Shown in pieces: positions 23,251 through 31,707 of a DNA stretch of 64,000 bases. Origin of the DNA: Halorussus halobius. GTDB taxonomy: Archaea > Halobacteriota > Halobacteria > Halobacteriales > Haladaptataceae. Made by a program: the position numbers and the translations under genes. The notes under the pieces are model-generated. The model worked only from the letters and a program-made list of their open reading frames with translations. It did no database searches and had not been told where the DNA came from. Where the stretch lies: NCBI RefSeq assembly GCF_004765805.1, contig NZ_SBIU01000009.1:1-64000 (forward strand), in the 5' to 3' direction. Position 1 is the first letter of the stretch; each line of letters begins with the position of its first letter.

Positions 23251-25395
23251 TCAGAACGAGGTGATCTTAGTCGTTCGTGTCTTTGCTAACCTTCGTCGGA
23301 TATCCGACCGATCCCATCCCAAGGGTGAGATAATACTCTCGACAGCTCGGACCAGCTGCGTCTCATAGTACGATGGATCATACTGGTCCGTCTCTTCGTG
23401 AGCAAGGGCGACACGTTCTCGTGATGCCTTCTCGTCGTCGACGACCACGTACTCGACATCTTGACCGGGATGGACAGCGAGATCCTGGTCCCGAGCACGC
23501 TCGAGTGCCGCCACGTTCTGGGTGTACTGCGTGTACGCCTCGACAGGCTTGGAAACACGGTTCCGTTCGACGAGTCGGTCGGAATCGACATCGCCAGCGT
23601 GAAGCTCCGAAATCGCCCGTTCCAAGCGATTAATTACCACATCCGGAGATTGCGTTTGACCGAGAATCTCGAGACAGTCGCGCTGGACGTCTTCGATGAA
23701 TCCGGGCGTCGATCGTTGCCGGGCTTCGATGCCGCGTATCTTGAACTCGTCCTTGCCCGCAACCTTCCCGAAATATTTCGTCAGCGCGCCGGCGTCGCTC
23801 TCGCGCTGTGGCACGAACGCTACCCACTCGTACTCGGCTTCATATTCGAGACGGATATCGACGGTGTCCGTAATCTCGGCGGCCAACGTCTCCAGTGATC
23901 CTCGTTCGTCGTCGCTGACGTCCGGGTCGGGCGTCACCCAGATCGAGTCGACGATCCCGTGAACGACGCGCCATCCGCCCGCTTCCAACCGCTGTTTCGC
24001 GATGAGCAGGATCTCCCGAGCGAACGCGTTAATTGCTTCGTGGCACTCGATTCGGCCGAATTTCGCGTTACTGAATCCCTGATACCCAAAGCACGCGACG
24101 AGAATCCACTTTAGCGCGGCCGACCGCCCCTCGAGTTCGTCGAGACAGTCTTGGTCGGGGTTCTCCCGCTGTTCTTCGCGACGGATTGCGGTCTTGATCT
24201 CGTCGCGCGCATCGATGATTGGCTGGAGGACGTCGACGAGGTAGCCGCGGTCGTCACAGATCGCGTAGCCGAGGCCGGGCACATCGTCGCGGTCGCTGTG
24301 GCAGTCACACCGGATGACATCGGGCGAGACGTTCCGCGTGCAGATGATATTCGGATAGAGACTCGAAAAGTCGAGTTCGTGGACGTCCTCGTGGAGGCCG
24401 ACTTCGGGCGCGAAGATGAAGCCACCGCGGTCAGCGTCGTGAAGCGTGGTCATCGGCTTGTAGAACTCGTGTCGCCAGGAGTTCCATGGCGTCAGCACAC
24501 CGCGCTTGTGTGCTTCACAGATCTGGATGGCAGTGAGGACGTTCCCAATCGACGCCCACGCGAGTTCCTGGATTGGCTTTTTCGACCGAGTGACGAGGTC
24601 GAGGATGCCGTCGAGGTTCGTCTCACCGAAGAAGAACGCGTTCGACTCATCGATGATAGCCCGTCCCGGCACGTTGTAGCGGGCAGGGGAGTGTCCCACC
24701 CGGCCGTAACTCGAATACGTCGACCGACCGGCGAGCTGCTGGTAGTCGACGTTGGGCCACCGACTCAGCGTGAAGCCGTCGACGCCGGCGTCGCGAGCCA
24801 TCGCGTAGAGCGTCGGGATGATCTCGCTCGTCGAGCACACAAGGACATCCGGGTCGCGTACGTCGAGCGCGTCCTGCACAGCAGCGAGGAGTTCCTCCGG
24901 CGGGCCCGTGACGGTCTCGCCGTCGACGCCGAGTTCGGTGTAGGTTTTACTGTTCGTCTCGGTCACCGGGATACTGAGGTGGAGCGTCGACAGCTCGTTC
25001 GCCGGCGTCGGATTGACGTTGTTCTCCAGACAGTAGCGGAACTCCCGCGAGAAGTCTACGTTGAAACAGGCGATATCGCCGATGGGGTATTCGGAGAGTT
25101 GGCGCGTCTGGCGGGCGAGCGCCGTCACCCGGTCGATGTGTGAAACGTCGACGGCAAGGACCCGCTCCAGGTCACGACGAAATCCAGGGTGTCGGTCGAC
25201 GTACTCGGTCGCGACGACGTCCGGATGGCGCTCGTAGAACGCCTGAAGTCCAGAGAGATCGACGTCAGTCTCTGGCGAGCGAGCGGCGACATGGAACCGC
25301 GGTGTGTAGTCCCGGCGCTCAGTGGCCACGGCGCCGTCGGTCGTCGCTTCCCATTCGAGGACGCGGTCGTCGAGGAAGTCGATTTTGAACGGCAT
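23251..25395 (-). CDS. Family B DNA polymerase, exonuclease-deficient type
   Basis: 714 residues, shorter than replicative PolB. Motif A is LDFSSLYPNI at 341-350 (Asp342). The motif B region reads ALKWILVACFGYQG, with Lys429 and GYQG replacing N-S-x-Y-G. Motif C is HGIVDSIW at 479-486, so the first Asp of DTD is replaced but the metal-binding second Asp483 remains. The proofreading domain is degenerate: no DxE strand, and DPDVLVCSTSEIIPTLY at about 181-197 lacks the Exo II Asp. Polymerisation may persist while proofreading is lost. It is the last gene of a three-gene operon with a coiled-coil protein and a RecA-like protein. Confidence 0.88.
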   Translation of the reverse strand: MPFKIDFLDDRVLEWEATTDGAVATERRDYTPRFHVAARSPETDVDLSGLQAFYERHPDVVATEYVDRHPGFRRDLERVLAVDVSHIDRVTALARQTRQLSEYPIGDIACFNVDFSREFRYCLENNVNPTPANELSTLHLSIPVTETNSKTYTELGVDGETVTGPPEELLAAVQDALDVRDPDVLVCSTSEIIPTLYAMARDAGVDGFTLSRWPNVDYQQLAGRSTYSSYGRVGHSPARYNVPGRAIIDESNAFFFGETNLDGILDLVTRSKKPIQELAWASIGNVLTAIQICEAHKRGVLTPWNSWRHEFYKPMTTLHDADRGGFIFAPEVGLHEDVHELDFSSLYPNIICTRNVSPDVIRCDCHSDRDDVPGLGYAICDDRGYLVDVLQPIIDARDEIKTAIRREEQRENPDQDCLDELEGRSAALKWILVACFGYQGFSNAKFGRIECHEAINAFAREILLIAKQRLEAGGWRVVHGIVDSIWVTPDPDVSDDERGSLETLAAEITDTVDIRLEYEAEYEWVAFVPQRESDAGALTKYFGKVAGKDEFKIRGIEARQRSTPGFIEDVQRDCLEILGQTQSPDVVINRLERAISELHAGDVDSDRLVERNRVSKPVEAYTQYTQNVAALERARDQDLAVHPGQDVEYVVVDDEKASRERVALAHEETDQYDPSYYETQLVRAVESIISPLGWDRSDIRRRLAKTRTTKITSF

Positions 25396-25400
25396 CGGTA

Positions 25401-25745
25401 TCAGTCGTCAGCTGGCTGTGGCTTGTCGTCCATTTCGTCGTGCTGCTTTCGTAGCGCCTCGATTGCATCCTCGATATCGTCGAGGCGCTCGTCATGTGCG
25501 TCGAGGCGTGACTCCTGTTCGAGATCGACGCTGAGAAGCGACGGAAGCATGGGGTTCTGGTGGTTCAACAATCCGCTCGCGTCGGCGTGCTCGCGGGCGT
25601 ACGTGAACAGCTGGTCGAACCGAGGTTGGTCGCGGCGCCGGAGCGCACGGCGATACTCTCCCCACCGCTCTTCGATAGCGCGAAGCGCATCCCGGAACGT
25701 CGGATTCGTCCGCCCCACCGTCACCGACCTCCTGTGTTGGCCCAC
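25401..25745 (-). CDS. Coiled-coil partner protein of the PolB operon
   Basis: 114 residues, basic then acidic. The first 60 residues (RTNPTFRDALRAIEERWGEY, RRRDQPRFDQLFTYA) form a helical domain. The last 45 (RLDAHDERLDDIEDAIEALR) are a coiled coil. It overlaps the upstream RecA-like gene by 25 bp and ends 5 bp before the polymerase start, so the three are almost certainly co-translated. An adaptor or processivity-type role is an inference from position. Confidence 0.7.
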   Translation of the reverse strand: MGQHRRSVTVGRTNPTFRDALRAIEERWGEYRRALRRRDQPRFDQLFTYAREHADASGLLNHQNPMLPSLLSVDLEQESRLDAHDERLDDIEDAIEALRKQHDEMDDKPQPADD

Positions 25746-26689
25746 GCGTCAAGTAGTGGGTTCGTGGTGAGTGTCGTACTCGTGCCGTCGGCCATGACGC
25801 CGGTCCCGATATCGGTAGTTCCGCCGGAATCTCCTGGGGTAGGGGGTGACGCCGGCTGGAGGCCCACCTGGTCGGCACGGGCAGTGAGCATCTTCCGCCA
25901 GTACGCGAATGTGGTCTGGTAGTACGCGCCGCCGTCGACGGGATAGACGAGTGTCTCGAACTCGTCGCCAACGAAACGTGGCCCCATCCGCGTCTGTTCA
26001 CACTCCAGATGATGATCGGCGGTCGTTTCGATCGGCGCCGTGAACTCGTTGGCAGTCGTGCGCGTGACGAGGACGGGGACATCGTAGCCCCGTGCATAGG
26101 TACTGAGACGAGCGAGAGCTCGCGCCTGGAGCGTCTGCGCGTGTTCTTCCCCCAGGGTATCGTCGTCCCAGTACTGGGCATCGAGCGCCGGGACAACGAT
26201 GAGCGACGGCGTGTGTGGCGAGGTCTCCTGCTCGTGGCTCTGCCGTTCTCGGTGCGTTGCTACAGCGTCCGCGGCCGTGGCTTGCTGGACGTGCTGGTTG
26301 ACGGCGTCGGGCAGGTCACAGAGCGCGCCGTAGTGCTGGTAGGCGGTGAAGCCGCGGGCGACGTGAATCCGGTCGAGTAAGCGCTGGCTGGGCGTGAGGC
26401 GGGCGAGTGAGGTGGTTGTCGCGTGGCCGTGGGCGTCGATCCAGAAGGCCGGTCCGTCGCTCAGCAGGAGGTGGTCGAGCACAAGCGACTGGAGAATGGG
26501 GACGCCACGCCCTCCCTCGATATCGAGGAGCGTGATGCCGTTATCGAGTGAGGGAAACAAGAACTCGTCAGGCGGCTGGTCGGCCGTCCCGGTGAGTGAC
26601 TGCTGATTGCGGTCTGCGCCACGCGTCGGCTGGTTCACCGCCAGCTCGCTCTTCGTTGATCGCGACCTCGATGGAGATCCCTCGGACAT
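25721..26689 (-). CDS. RecA/RadA-like protein with degenerate nucleotide-binding loop
   Basis: 322 residues. After a 45-residue tail, GITLLDIEGGRGVPILQSLVLDHLL occupies the place of a Walker A strand-loop-helix (split around GGRGVP), but GxxxxGK[ST] is missing. FWIDAHGHATTTSLARL, then VHVARG-type and SLIVVPALDAQYWDDDTL follow the order of RadA/KaiC ATPase strands. LVTRTTANEF resembles the later RadA core. I read it as a RecA-fold paralogue that probably does not hydrolyse ATP. First gene of the operon with the coiled-coil protein and the PolB. Confidence 0.7.
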   Translation of the reverse strand: MSEGSPSRSRSTKSELAVNQPTRGADRNQQSLTGTADQPPDEFLFPSLDNGITLLDIEGGRGVPILQSLVLDHLLLSDGPAFWIDAHGHATTTSLARLTPSQRLLDRIHVARGFTAYQHYGALCDLPDAVNQHVQQATAADAVATHRERQSHEQETSPHTPSLIVVPALDAQYWDDDTLGEEHAQTLQARALARLSTYARGYDVPVLVTRTTANEFTAPIETTADHHLECEQTRMGPRFVGDEFETLVYPVDGGAYYQTTFAYWRKMLTARADQVGLQPASPPTPGDSGGTTDIGTGVMADGTSTTLTTNPLLDAWANTGGR

Positions 26690-26900
26690 ACCTCACTAGA
26701 CGGAGAAGTGTCCGATAAGGCGTGGCGTGTCGTTTCCACGTTTCATAGAACGATAGAGCTGGTAGTCTAAACGGCGTGCAGTATTCGGGTTATAGTTCTC
26801 TGAACCCACGTTTCCGGGTTGTTTCAAGAATACGCTGGCTGACGGGGCGGAAAAGGGTCAACCACACAGATTTATAACTCGACTGCGAATGTGATTCTCT
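26690..26900. promoter_or_regulatory. Divergent promoter region between the PolB operon and the DUF262 gene
   Basis: 211 bp shared by two divergent units. A TATA-like ATTTATAACTC (about 26870-26879) lies 22-30 bp before the ATG at 26901, suggesting a near-leaderless transcript for the plus-strand gene. No strong dyad is seen. Confidence 0.45.
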
Positions 26901-28925
26901 ATGCGGAATGTGAGCTTGGACGTCGATGACCGACGTCTTGACGACGTAATTACTCAGGTCGGGAAAGGAAAATACCGCATTCCAGAGTTCCAGCGAGAAT
27001 TCGTTTGGGACCGAACCGACGTCGTCGATCTCTTCGACAGTATCTACAAGAGTTACCCCATTGGGAGTTTCTTCTTCTGGCGAGTCCCGCACGATATGTG
27101 GGACTTCTTCCGAGATGTCGACGAACTCCAGCAGCCCTCACTTGAAGAAATCCAGCGGTCCGAATTCCCCGAAATCAGTTTCGTGCTTGACGGCCAACAA
27201 CGGCTAACCTCGCTCTACGTTACGCTCAACGGAATGAAATATGCGGACACGGACTACAGCCGCATCGTCTTTGACCTTGACGAAGAGACGTTCAAAGTTG
27301 CAGAAGGCAAAGCCGACCACCTTGTACGAGTCTGTGACATCTGGGACGACAAACGGGAGGTTCGCGACGAGTTAGAGGGCGATCGATATGAGGCGTTCAC
27401 TGATTGCAACGATGCGCTGACGAAATACGAACTCCCGCTTATCATCGTCAAGACGAACGAAGTTGAGAGCGTCATAAACATCTTCGAGCGGATCAATCAG
27501 AAAGGGACGCGACTCAGCCGCTTCGATATAGTTAACGCCAACATCTGGTCAAGGGATTTCAATCTTCGTAGCCGCATCGACGAGGATATTTTCGAGCACT
27601 TAGACCAGATCGGGTTCGGGGAGATTGACAGAGGTACCGTGACCCAGACCCTGGCTCTCAACATTGATGGAACGTGCAGCACGGACGCTCAGAAGAATCT
27701 CGATCCCGATGATGTCAGAGAGAACTGGGAGGATACCAAGGAGGCTATGATCTCCGCGATTGGCTATCTCAGAAAACAACACGGAGTGAAACGGTCCGAG
27801 TTCATTCCGTACGAAGGAATGATTCCTGTGCTCGCATATTATATGTATGAGACAGATCGCAGGAATGTCGATCCAGACCACCAGGAACAGATAGACCGCT
27901 GGTTCTGGCGGGTCGCTCTCTCGGGTCGGTACAGCAGTTCTGCACAGACCAGAATGACTGAAGATAGCAAACTGGTCGACAGGATCATCGCAGGAGAAGA
28001 TGTTGAAATCAACTTCACGCCGCAGATTAGCACAGAACGCCTCAAAACAACCAATATCAAGCGGTCCACTTCAGGCCTCAGGAATGCATTCCTCTGTCTC
28101 CTTGCACGGAACCGACCTCTTCACTTCGAGGACGGATCAGAAATTGACCTGACGGAAAACGAGTACGCTGACTTCCGTCTCAACAAGCATCACATCTTTC
28201 CGAACGCCTATCTGCGGGGGTTAGACTACTCGAAAAAGGAACGGAAGAGCATTATGGACATTACCTTCATTCCTGCCGAGCTTAACCGCCGTCTCTCGGA
28301 CACCTCCGCAAAAGAGTACTTTGGAAGACTCGCAAATGATGTAAATGAGTTTGAGCGAATCATGGATTCGCACCTTATCCCCCATGACGAGGACTCGGGT
28401 ATCTGGGACAACGATTATGATACGTTCCAGGAACAGAGGGCGGAACTCGTGTACTCCGAATTCATGGAACTGATCGGGGAGTATTCCGCTCTCGAATCTG
28501 ATCTCCGAAATGACCCACAGAGCGCCGTCAAAGAGACGGAGGTATTGGTTCGAGACTTCATTGACAGAGAACTCGCTCTAGCAAGCGATGGAGGCACGTT
28601 CTGGGGTGAAGTCCCGAACGATGTGAACTCGAACGTTCAGCGGCGTATTAGCGAGGAGCAAGACAGTAATCCCGAGTTCACTGTTGACTCTGATCGAGAC
28701 AAACTTGACTTCTGTAACGTGATGGACTACGCAAAGATCATCAACGCTCGCTGGGACGTTTTCGGGGATTATCTACCATCGAAATCAGCGGTTCAAACCC
28801 GGTTTGAGGACTTCGCAGAATTCCGCAACGCCCTCGCTCATCACCGAGAAATCGATCGATTCACCGAAATGGATGGGCAGGTCGCCATCGAATGGATAAA
28901 CAGCTGCATTACCGAAGAGTACTGA
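26901..28925 (+). CDS. DUF262/GmrSD-type defence protein with HNH and C-terminal HEPN-like domain
   Basis: 674 residues. The N-terminal DUF262 (GmrS, ParB-like NTPase fold) has YRIPEFQREFVWD at about 25-37 and the hallmark DGQQRLTSLY at 97-106. A DUF1524/HNH-like segment carries LNKHHIFPNAYL with His430-His431. The last 80 residues include EFRNALAH, giving R642-N-x3-H647, the RNase motif spacing of HEPN domains. GmrSD proteins cleave modified phage DNA. A HEPN tail would add an RNA-cleaving or abortive function. AT content is higher than in neighbours, consistent with transfer. It stands alone, divergent from the PolB operon. Confidence 0.8.
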   Translation: MRNVSLDVDDRRLDDVITQVGKGKYRIPEFQREFVWDRTDVVDLFDSIYKSYPIGSFFFWRVPHDMWDFFRDVDELQQPSLEEIQRSEFPEISFVLDGQQRLTSLYVTLNGMKYADTDYSRIVFDLDEETFKVAEGKADHLVRVCDIWDDKREVRDELEGDRYEAFTDCNDALTKYELPLIIVKTNEVESVINIFERINQKGTRLSRFDIVNANIWSRDFNLRSRIDEDIFEHLDQIGFGEIDRGTVTQTLALNIDGTCSTDAQKNLDPDDVRENWEDTKEAMISAIGYLRKQHGVKRSEFIPYEGMIPVLAYYMYETDRRNVDPDHQEQIDRWFWRVALSGRYSSSAQTRMTEDSKLVDRIIAGEDVEINFTPQISTERLKTTNIKRSTSGLRNAFLCLLARNRPLHFEDGSEIDLTENEYADFRLNKHHIFPNAYLRGLDYSKKERKSIMDITFIPAELNRRLSDTSAKEYFGRLANDVNEFERIMDSHLIPHDEDSGIWDNDYDTFQEQRAELVYSEFMELIGEYSALESDLRNDPQSAVKETEVLVRDFIDRELALASDGGTFWGEVPNDVNSNVQRRISEEQDSNPEFTVDSDRDKLDFCNVMDYAKIINARWDVFGDYLPSKSAVQTRFEDFAEFRNALAHHREIDRFTEMDGQVAIEWINSCITEEY

Positions 28926-29041
28926 ACCACCTTCGGTTAGGGGCCGGAGAAACGCTCTCCAGTATTCCGGTTCTGACTCTCGGAACGTACCGTCTAGAAG
29001 TGGTTCAGGAACTGAATTTAGGTACACGGCAGCCACCTATG

Positions 29042-29082
29042 TTAACCAACACGCCGTAGGACAACTCCTAACTGTTGGTTAA
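29042..29082. promoter_or_regulatory. Long-spacer inverted repeat, copy 4
   Basis: TTAACCAACA (29042-29051), 21-nt spacer, TGTTGGTTAA (29073-29082), perfect arms, 83 bp before the ATG of the SRAP gene. A TATA-like GAATTTAGG lies just upstream at about 29014-29022. Confidence 0.75.
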
Positions 29083-29164
29083 TACTGTTGAACGACTCCC
29101 CTGTTCTCGTTCTACGTCGCACAGCTACCATACTTTGATGCTCACTCTCCTCGAGAAGAGAGAT

Positions 29165-29854
29165 ATGTGTGGGCGAAACGCGCTGTTCGTCACCCAGGAA
29201 GACCTCGAGAAGCATTTCGGAGCGGAGGTCGTCACGGACGGCGGGTACGCCCCGAGATACAATATCGCCCCTGGAGAGCAGCTGGACGTCATCACCAACC
29301 GGGCCGCTGCCGAGATCGACCAGTATCATTGGGGCCTCCTCCCGTCGTGGGCGGACGATCCCGGAGAGGGGATTATCAACGCTCGCTCTGAAACTGCAGC
29401 CGAGAAACGATCCTTCCGCGATGCCTGGGACTCGCGGCCCTGTCTCGTTCTCTCGTCGGGGTTCTACGAGTGGCAGAAGCGGGACAGCGGGCCCAAGCAA
29501 CCTTATCGAATCTACCGCGAGGACGCCCCGGCGTTCGCGATGGCCGGCCTCTGGGAGGTCTGGGAAGGGGAGGAATCAGCCATCCCGTGCGTGACTATCC
29601 TGACGACCGAACCGAACGATCTGATGCAACCAATTCACGACCGGATGCCGGTTGTCCTCCCCGACGGCGACGAGGAGACATGGCTCACTGCTAGCCCGGA
29701 CGAACGCGAGGAATTGTGCCAGCCCTATCCGGAGGAGGACTTGACTGCGTACGAAGTTTCGACGCGGGTCAACAATTCAGGGAATGACGACGCCACAGTA
29801 ATCGAACCCCTGGATCACGAGCAATCGGGACTCGACGAATTTAGCTCGAGATGA
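29165..29854 (+). CDS. SRAP/HMCES-type abasic-site protein
   Basis: 229 residues from MCGRNALFV; the catalytic Cys2 is exposed once Met is removed, which fixes this start over the longer frame. Family signatures follow: APRYNIAPGE-type YNIAPGEQLDV, HWGLLPSWADD, INARSETAAEKRSFRDAW, PCLVLSSGFYEWQ (active-site Glu) and later PIHDRMPVVLP (active-site His). SRAP proteins crosslink covalently to abasic sites in single-stranded DNA and shield them from error-prone repair. It is single-copy here, under the long-spacer inverted repeat. Its presence ties that repeat to DNA damage, though the other regulon members are unknown. Confidence 0.93.
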   Translation: MCGRNALFVTQEDLEKHFGAEVVTDGGYAPRYNIAPGEQLDVITNRAAAEIDQYHWGLLPSWADDPGEGIINARSETAAEKRSFRDAWDSRPCLVLSSGFYEWQKRDSGPKQPYRIYREDAPAFAMAGLWEVWEGEESAIPCVTILTTEPNDLMQPIHDRMPVVLPDGDEETWLTASPDEREELCQPYPEEDLTAYEVSTRVNNSGNDDATVIEPLDHEQSGLDEFSSR

Positions 29855-29961
29855 CCGATACTGATTTTCGGATAGAATGTCTCCTGAGCAGGTTCATTTC
29901 GAAGGAAAACTGTACCAGCTTCGTCAACCAATGCTGGCTATAGTCTCGTCATTACCTCTAA

Positions 29962-31464
29962 TCAGAGCTGGCTGATCCCACTTCTAGATTTATTGCAATT
30001 CTGCCTCTCGTCTTTCTGCTCAACTGGTTCTGTCCACCAACGGTTGAACTGTCTATCTAAAGTCTGAGTAACACGCATAGGGAGCTCGGAGATGATCGAG
30101 ACGTTCGTATCTAACGAGTTGAAAGACGTCCCCAGTATCCAACTCCGGCTTTTTTCGGTGATAATGAACCGGTCGTGAAGCGGAGTTAGCTTCGGACCGC
30201 CATTCTGGTCCATAATCCTTAGAATCTCTACGGTTTGTCCCTGATTCTTGTACCTGGTCAATTCGCTTTCCAACTGCGATGCATTTCGTAATACCGAAGT
30301 TATGAACCAGACATCGATATCAGAATCTAGACTGTCTACGAAGTCCGTCAGACCGTCGACATCCAGATACGGGTCAACCACCTTTACGGTTGAAGAAACA
30401 TCTCTTTGAATACTGTCAAGTGCCCTATCCGCAACGGCACTCTCTGCCTCAGTTATCCACCCCCTTGACGTAGTCCCGCCTCCGAAATCAATTTTCCTTT
30501 TATCCCAAATCTGCTCCCCAGCTACTATAGTGGGATGCCCACTGAGGTCTGATTCTGGATACAGTTCGGGCGGATCTTCATCGGAGCTAGAATCACTTTG
30601 GCCAGTGCCACCGATGGTGATATCGGTGACTACTCTACGAGCCACGGAGAAATCCTGCTGATTTACAGTTTCTCCATTGATTAGGACTTTGATGAGTTCT
30701 TCACTTGATCCATTTGCCTGCTCAACCTCGCAAAAACCAGTGCTTTCGTCGCCACCATACGAAATCACGACTTTTCGCGCTCCTTCACCGCCACCAGAAT
30801 CCTCCTCAAATTCAATAGAGTCCTGCCATAGAAGCTCTCCGTATTCCCTTCGTTCCAATACCACAGCAACGTCTTCCCGACTTACGAGGTCGGCGTTCAG
30901 GTCTACTCTCCACTGATTGTCGAACTCAGCGTCGACTCGGAAGTCCTCAAACTGGATAACCAAGCTTCCCCAGTAGTCGTGATACCGAGTCAAATCAACG
31001 CCAATCTCCTCTTCAACTATCTCATGGGCCTTCGCCTGCTGGTCGTCTGAGAGTTCTGGAATCTCATCTTCCCTCACCCAGTGCTCAAACTGTAAAGCCG
31101 GTCGCGTCGAACCCCATTGTAGATCATCATTCGGGTATACACGCTCCATCCTCACATCGCCCTGAAGCTGATCAATAACCTGCTCGTCATCGGGTGTACT
31201 TCGCTCCAGCGTCGACTCAAACCGATCGACTCTATCAGTTGGATCTACCGGAATCAGTGTTAATAGATCGCTTAGGGGGACAGGATCGACCGCCACGAAA
31301 CAATCTTGACGCACTTCATGGACCGTTTCATCCAAAGATTGTGTCGTCCCAAGAGCAAAATATACTCTCCAGTCACCATCAACCTCTGCCCACACTTGGA
31401 GCATAGACCCCTCAGCGCTATCCTCCACACATTCATCGATCCAACTTTCAGCAATTCCGCGCAT
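29962..31464 (-). CDS. Large protein with C-terminal phospholipase D-like domain, possible defence gene
   Basis: 500 residues. The N-terminal 330 are acidic and unrecognised (WAEVDGDWRVYFALG, LQFEHWVREDEIPELSD). The C-terminus (about 355-480) looks like a PLD-type fold: VKVVDPYLDVDGLTDFV, IDVWFITSVLR, then LHDRFIITEKSRSWILGTSFN, where HxR/K and the GTSFN turn resemble one HKD half-site. PLD-type nucleases of this layout occur in restriction and abortive-infection islands. Codon use is AT-richer than the flanks, and the neighbours are defence and repair genes. Not assigned to a named system; moderate confidence in the PLD call. Confidence 0.6.
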   Translation of the reverse strand: MRGIAESWIDECVEDSAEGSMLQVWAEVDGDWRVYFALGTTQSLDETVHEVRQDCFVAVDPVPLSDLLTLIPVDPTDRVDRFESTLERSTPDDEQVIDQLQGDVRMERVYPNDDLQWGSTRPALQFEHWVREDEIPELSDDQQAKAHEIVEEEIGVDLTRYHDYWGSLVIQFEDFRVDAEFDNQWRVDLNADLVSREDVAVVLERREYGELLWQDSIEFEEDSGGGEGARKVVISYGGDESTGFCEVEQANGSSEELIKVLINGETVNQQDFSVARRVVTDITIGGTGQSDSSSDEDPPELYPESDLSGHPTIVAGEQIWDKRKIDFGGGTTSRGWITEAESAVADRALDSIQRDVSSTVKVVDPYLDVDGLTDFVDSLDSDIDVWFITSVLRNASQLESELTRYKNQGQTVEILRIMDQNGGPKLTPLHDRFIITEKSRSWILGTSFNSLDTNVSIISELPMRVTQTLDRQFNRWWTEPVEQKDERQNCNKSRSGISQL

Positions 31465-31707
31465 AGAGGATAGATTAAAACAAACACCACTTATCCGTTC
31501 CCACTAGAAAACAGAATTAGCATTCCTAACCGTTCTATCTAAAGGGTTCTTATACTACTGATCTCTCTAAGCATCACATTTTCAAACCTATCGTATTTCA
31601 GTCGAACCGCTGATGGACATTTCATAATATCACTTGGTTCGAGCGTTTGCCGGCTGGGTGTAACGAAGATATGAGAACGCGTCTATGATATCTTGGATTT
31701 TCGCAGC
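31465..31707. other. AT-rich intergenic spacer
   Basis: 243 bp between the 3' end of the second orc1/cdc6 gene and the start of the PLD-like gene, both on the minus strand. AT-rich with no clear repeat; presumably holds the promoter of the PLD-like gene. Confidence 0.35.

Noticed and set aside
22081-23368. Short plus-strand frames in the origin region
   Set aside because: They run through the ORB repeats and AT-rich core and show no protein-like composition.
24151-25143. 330-residue plus-strand open frame
   Set aside because: It is the antisense of the PolB gene; composition follows the third-codon GC pattern of the minus strand and no domain is recognisable.
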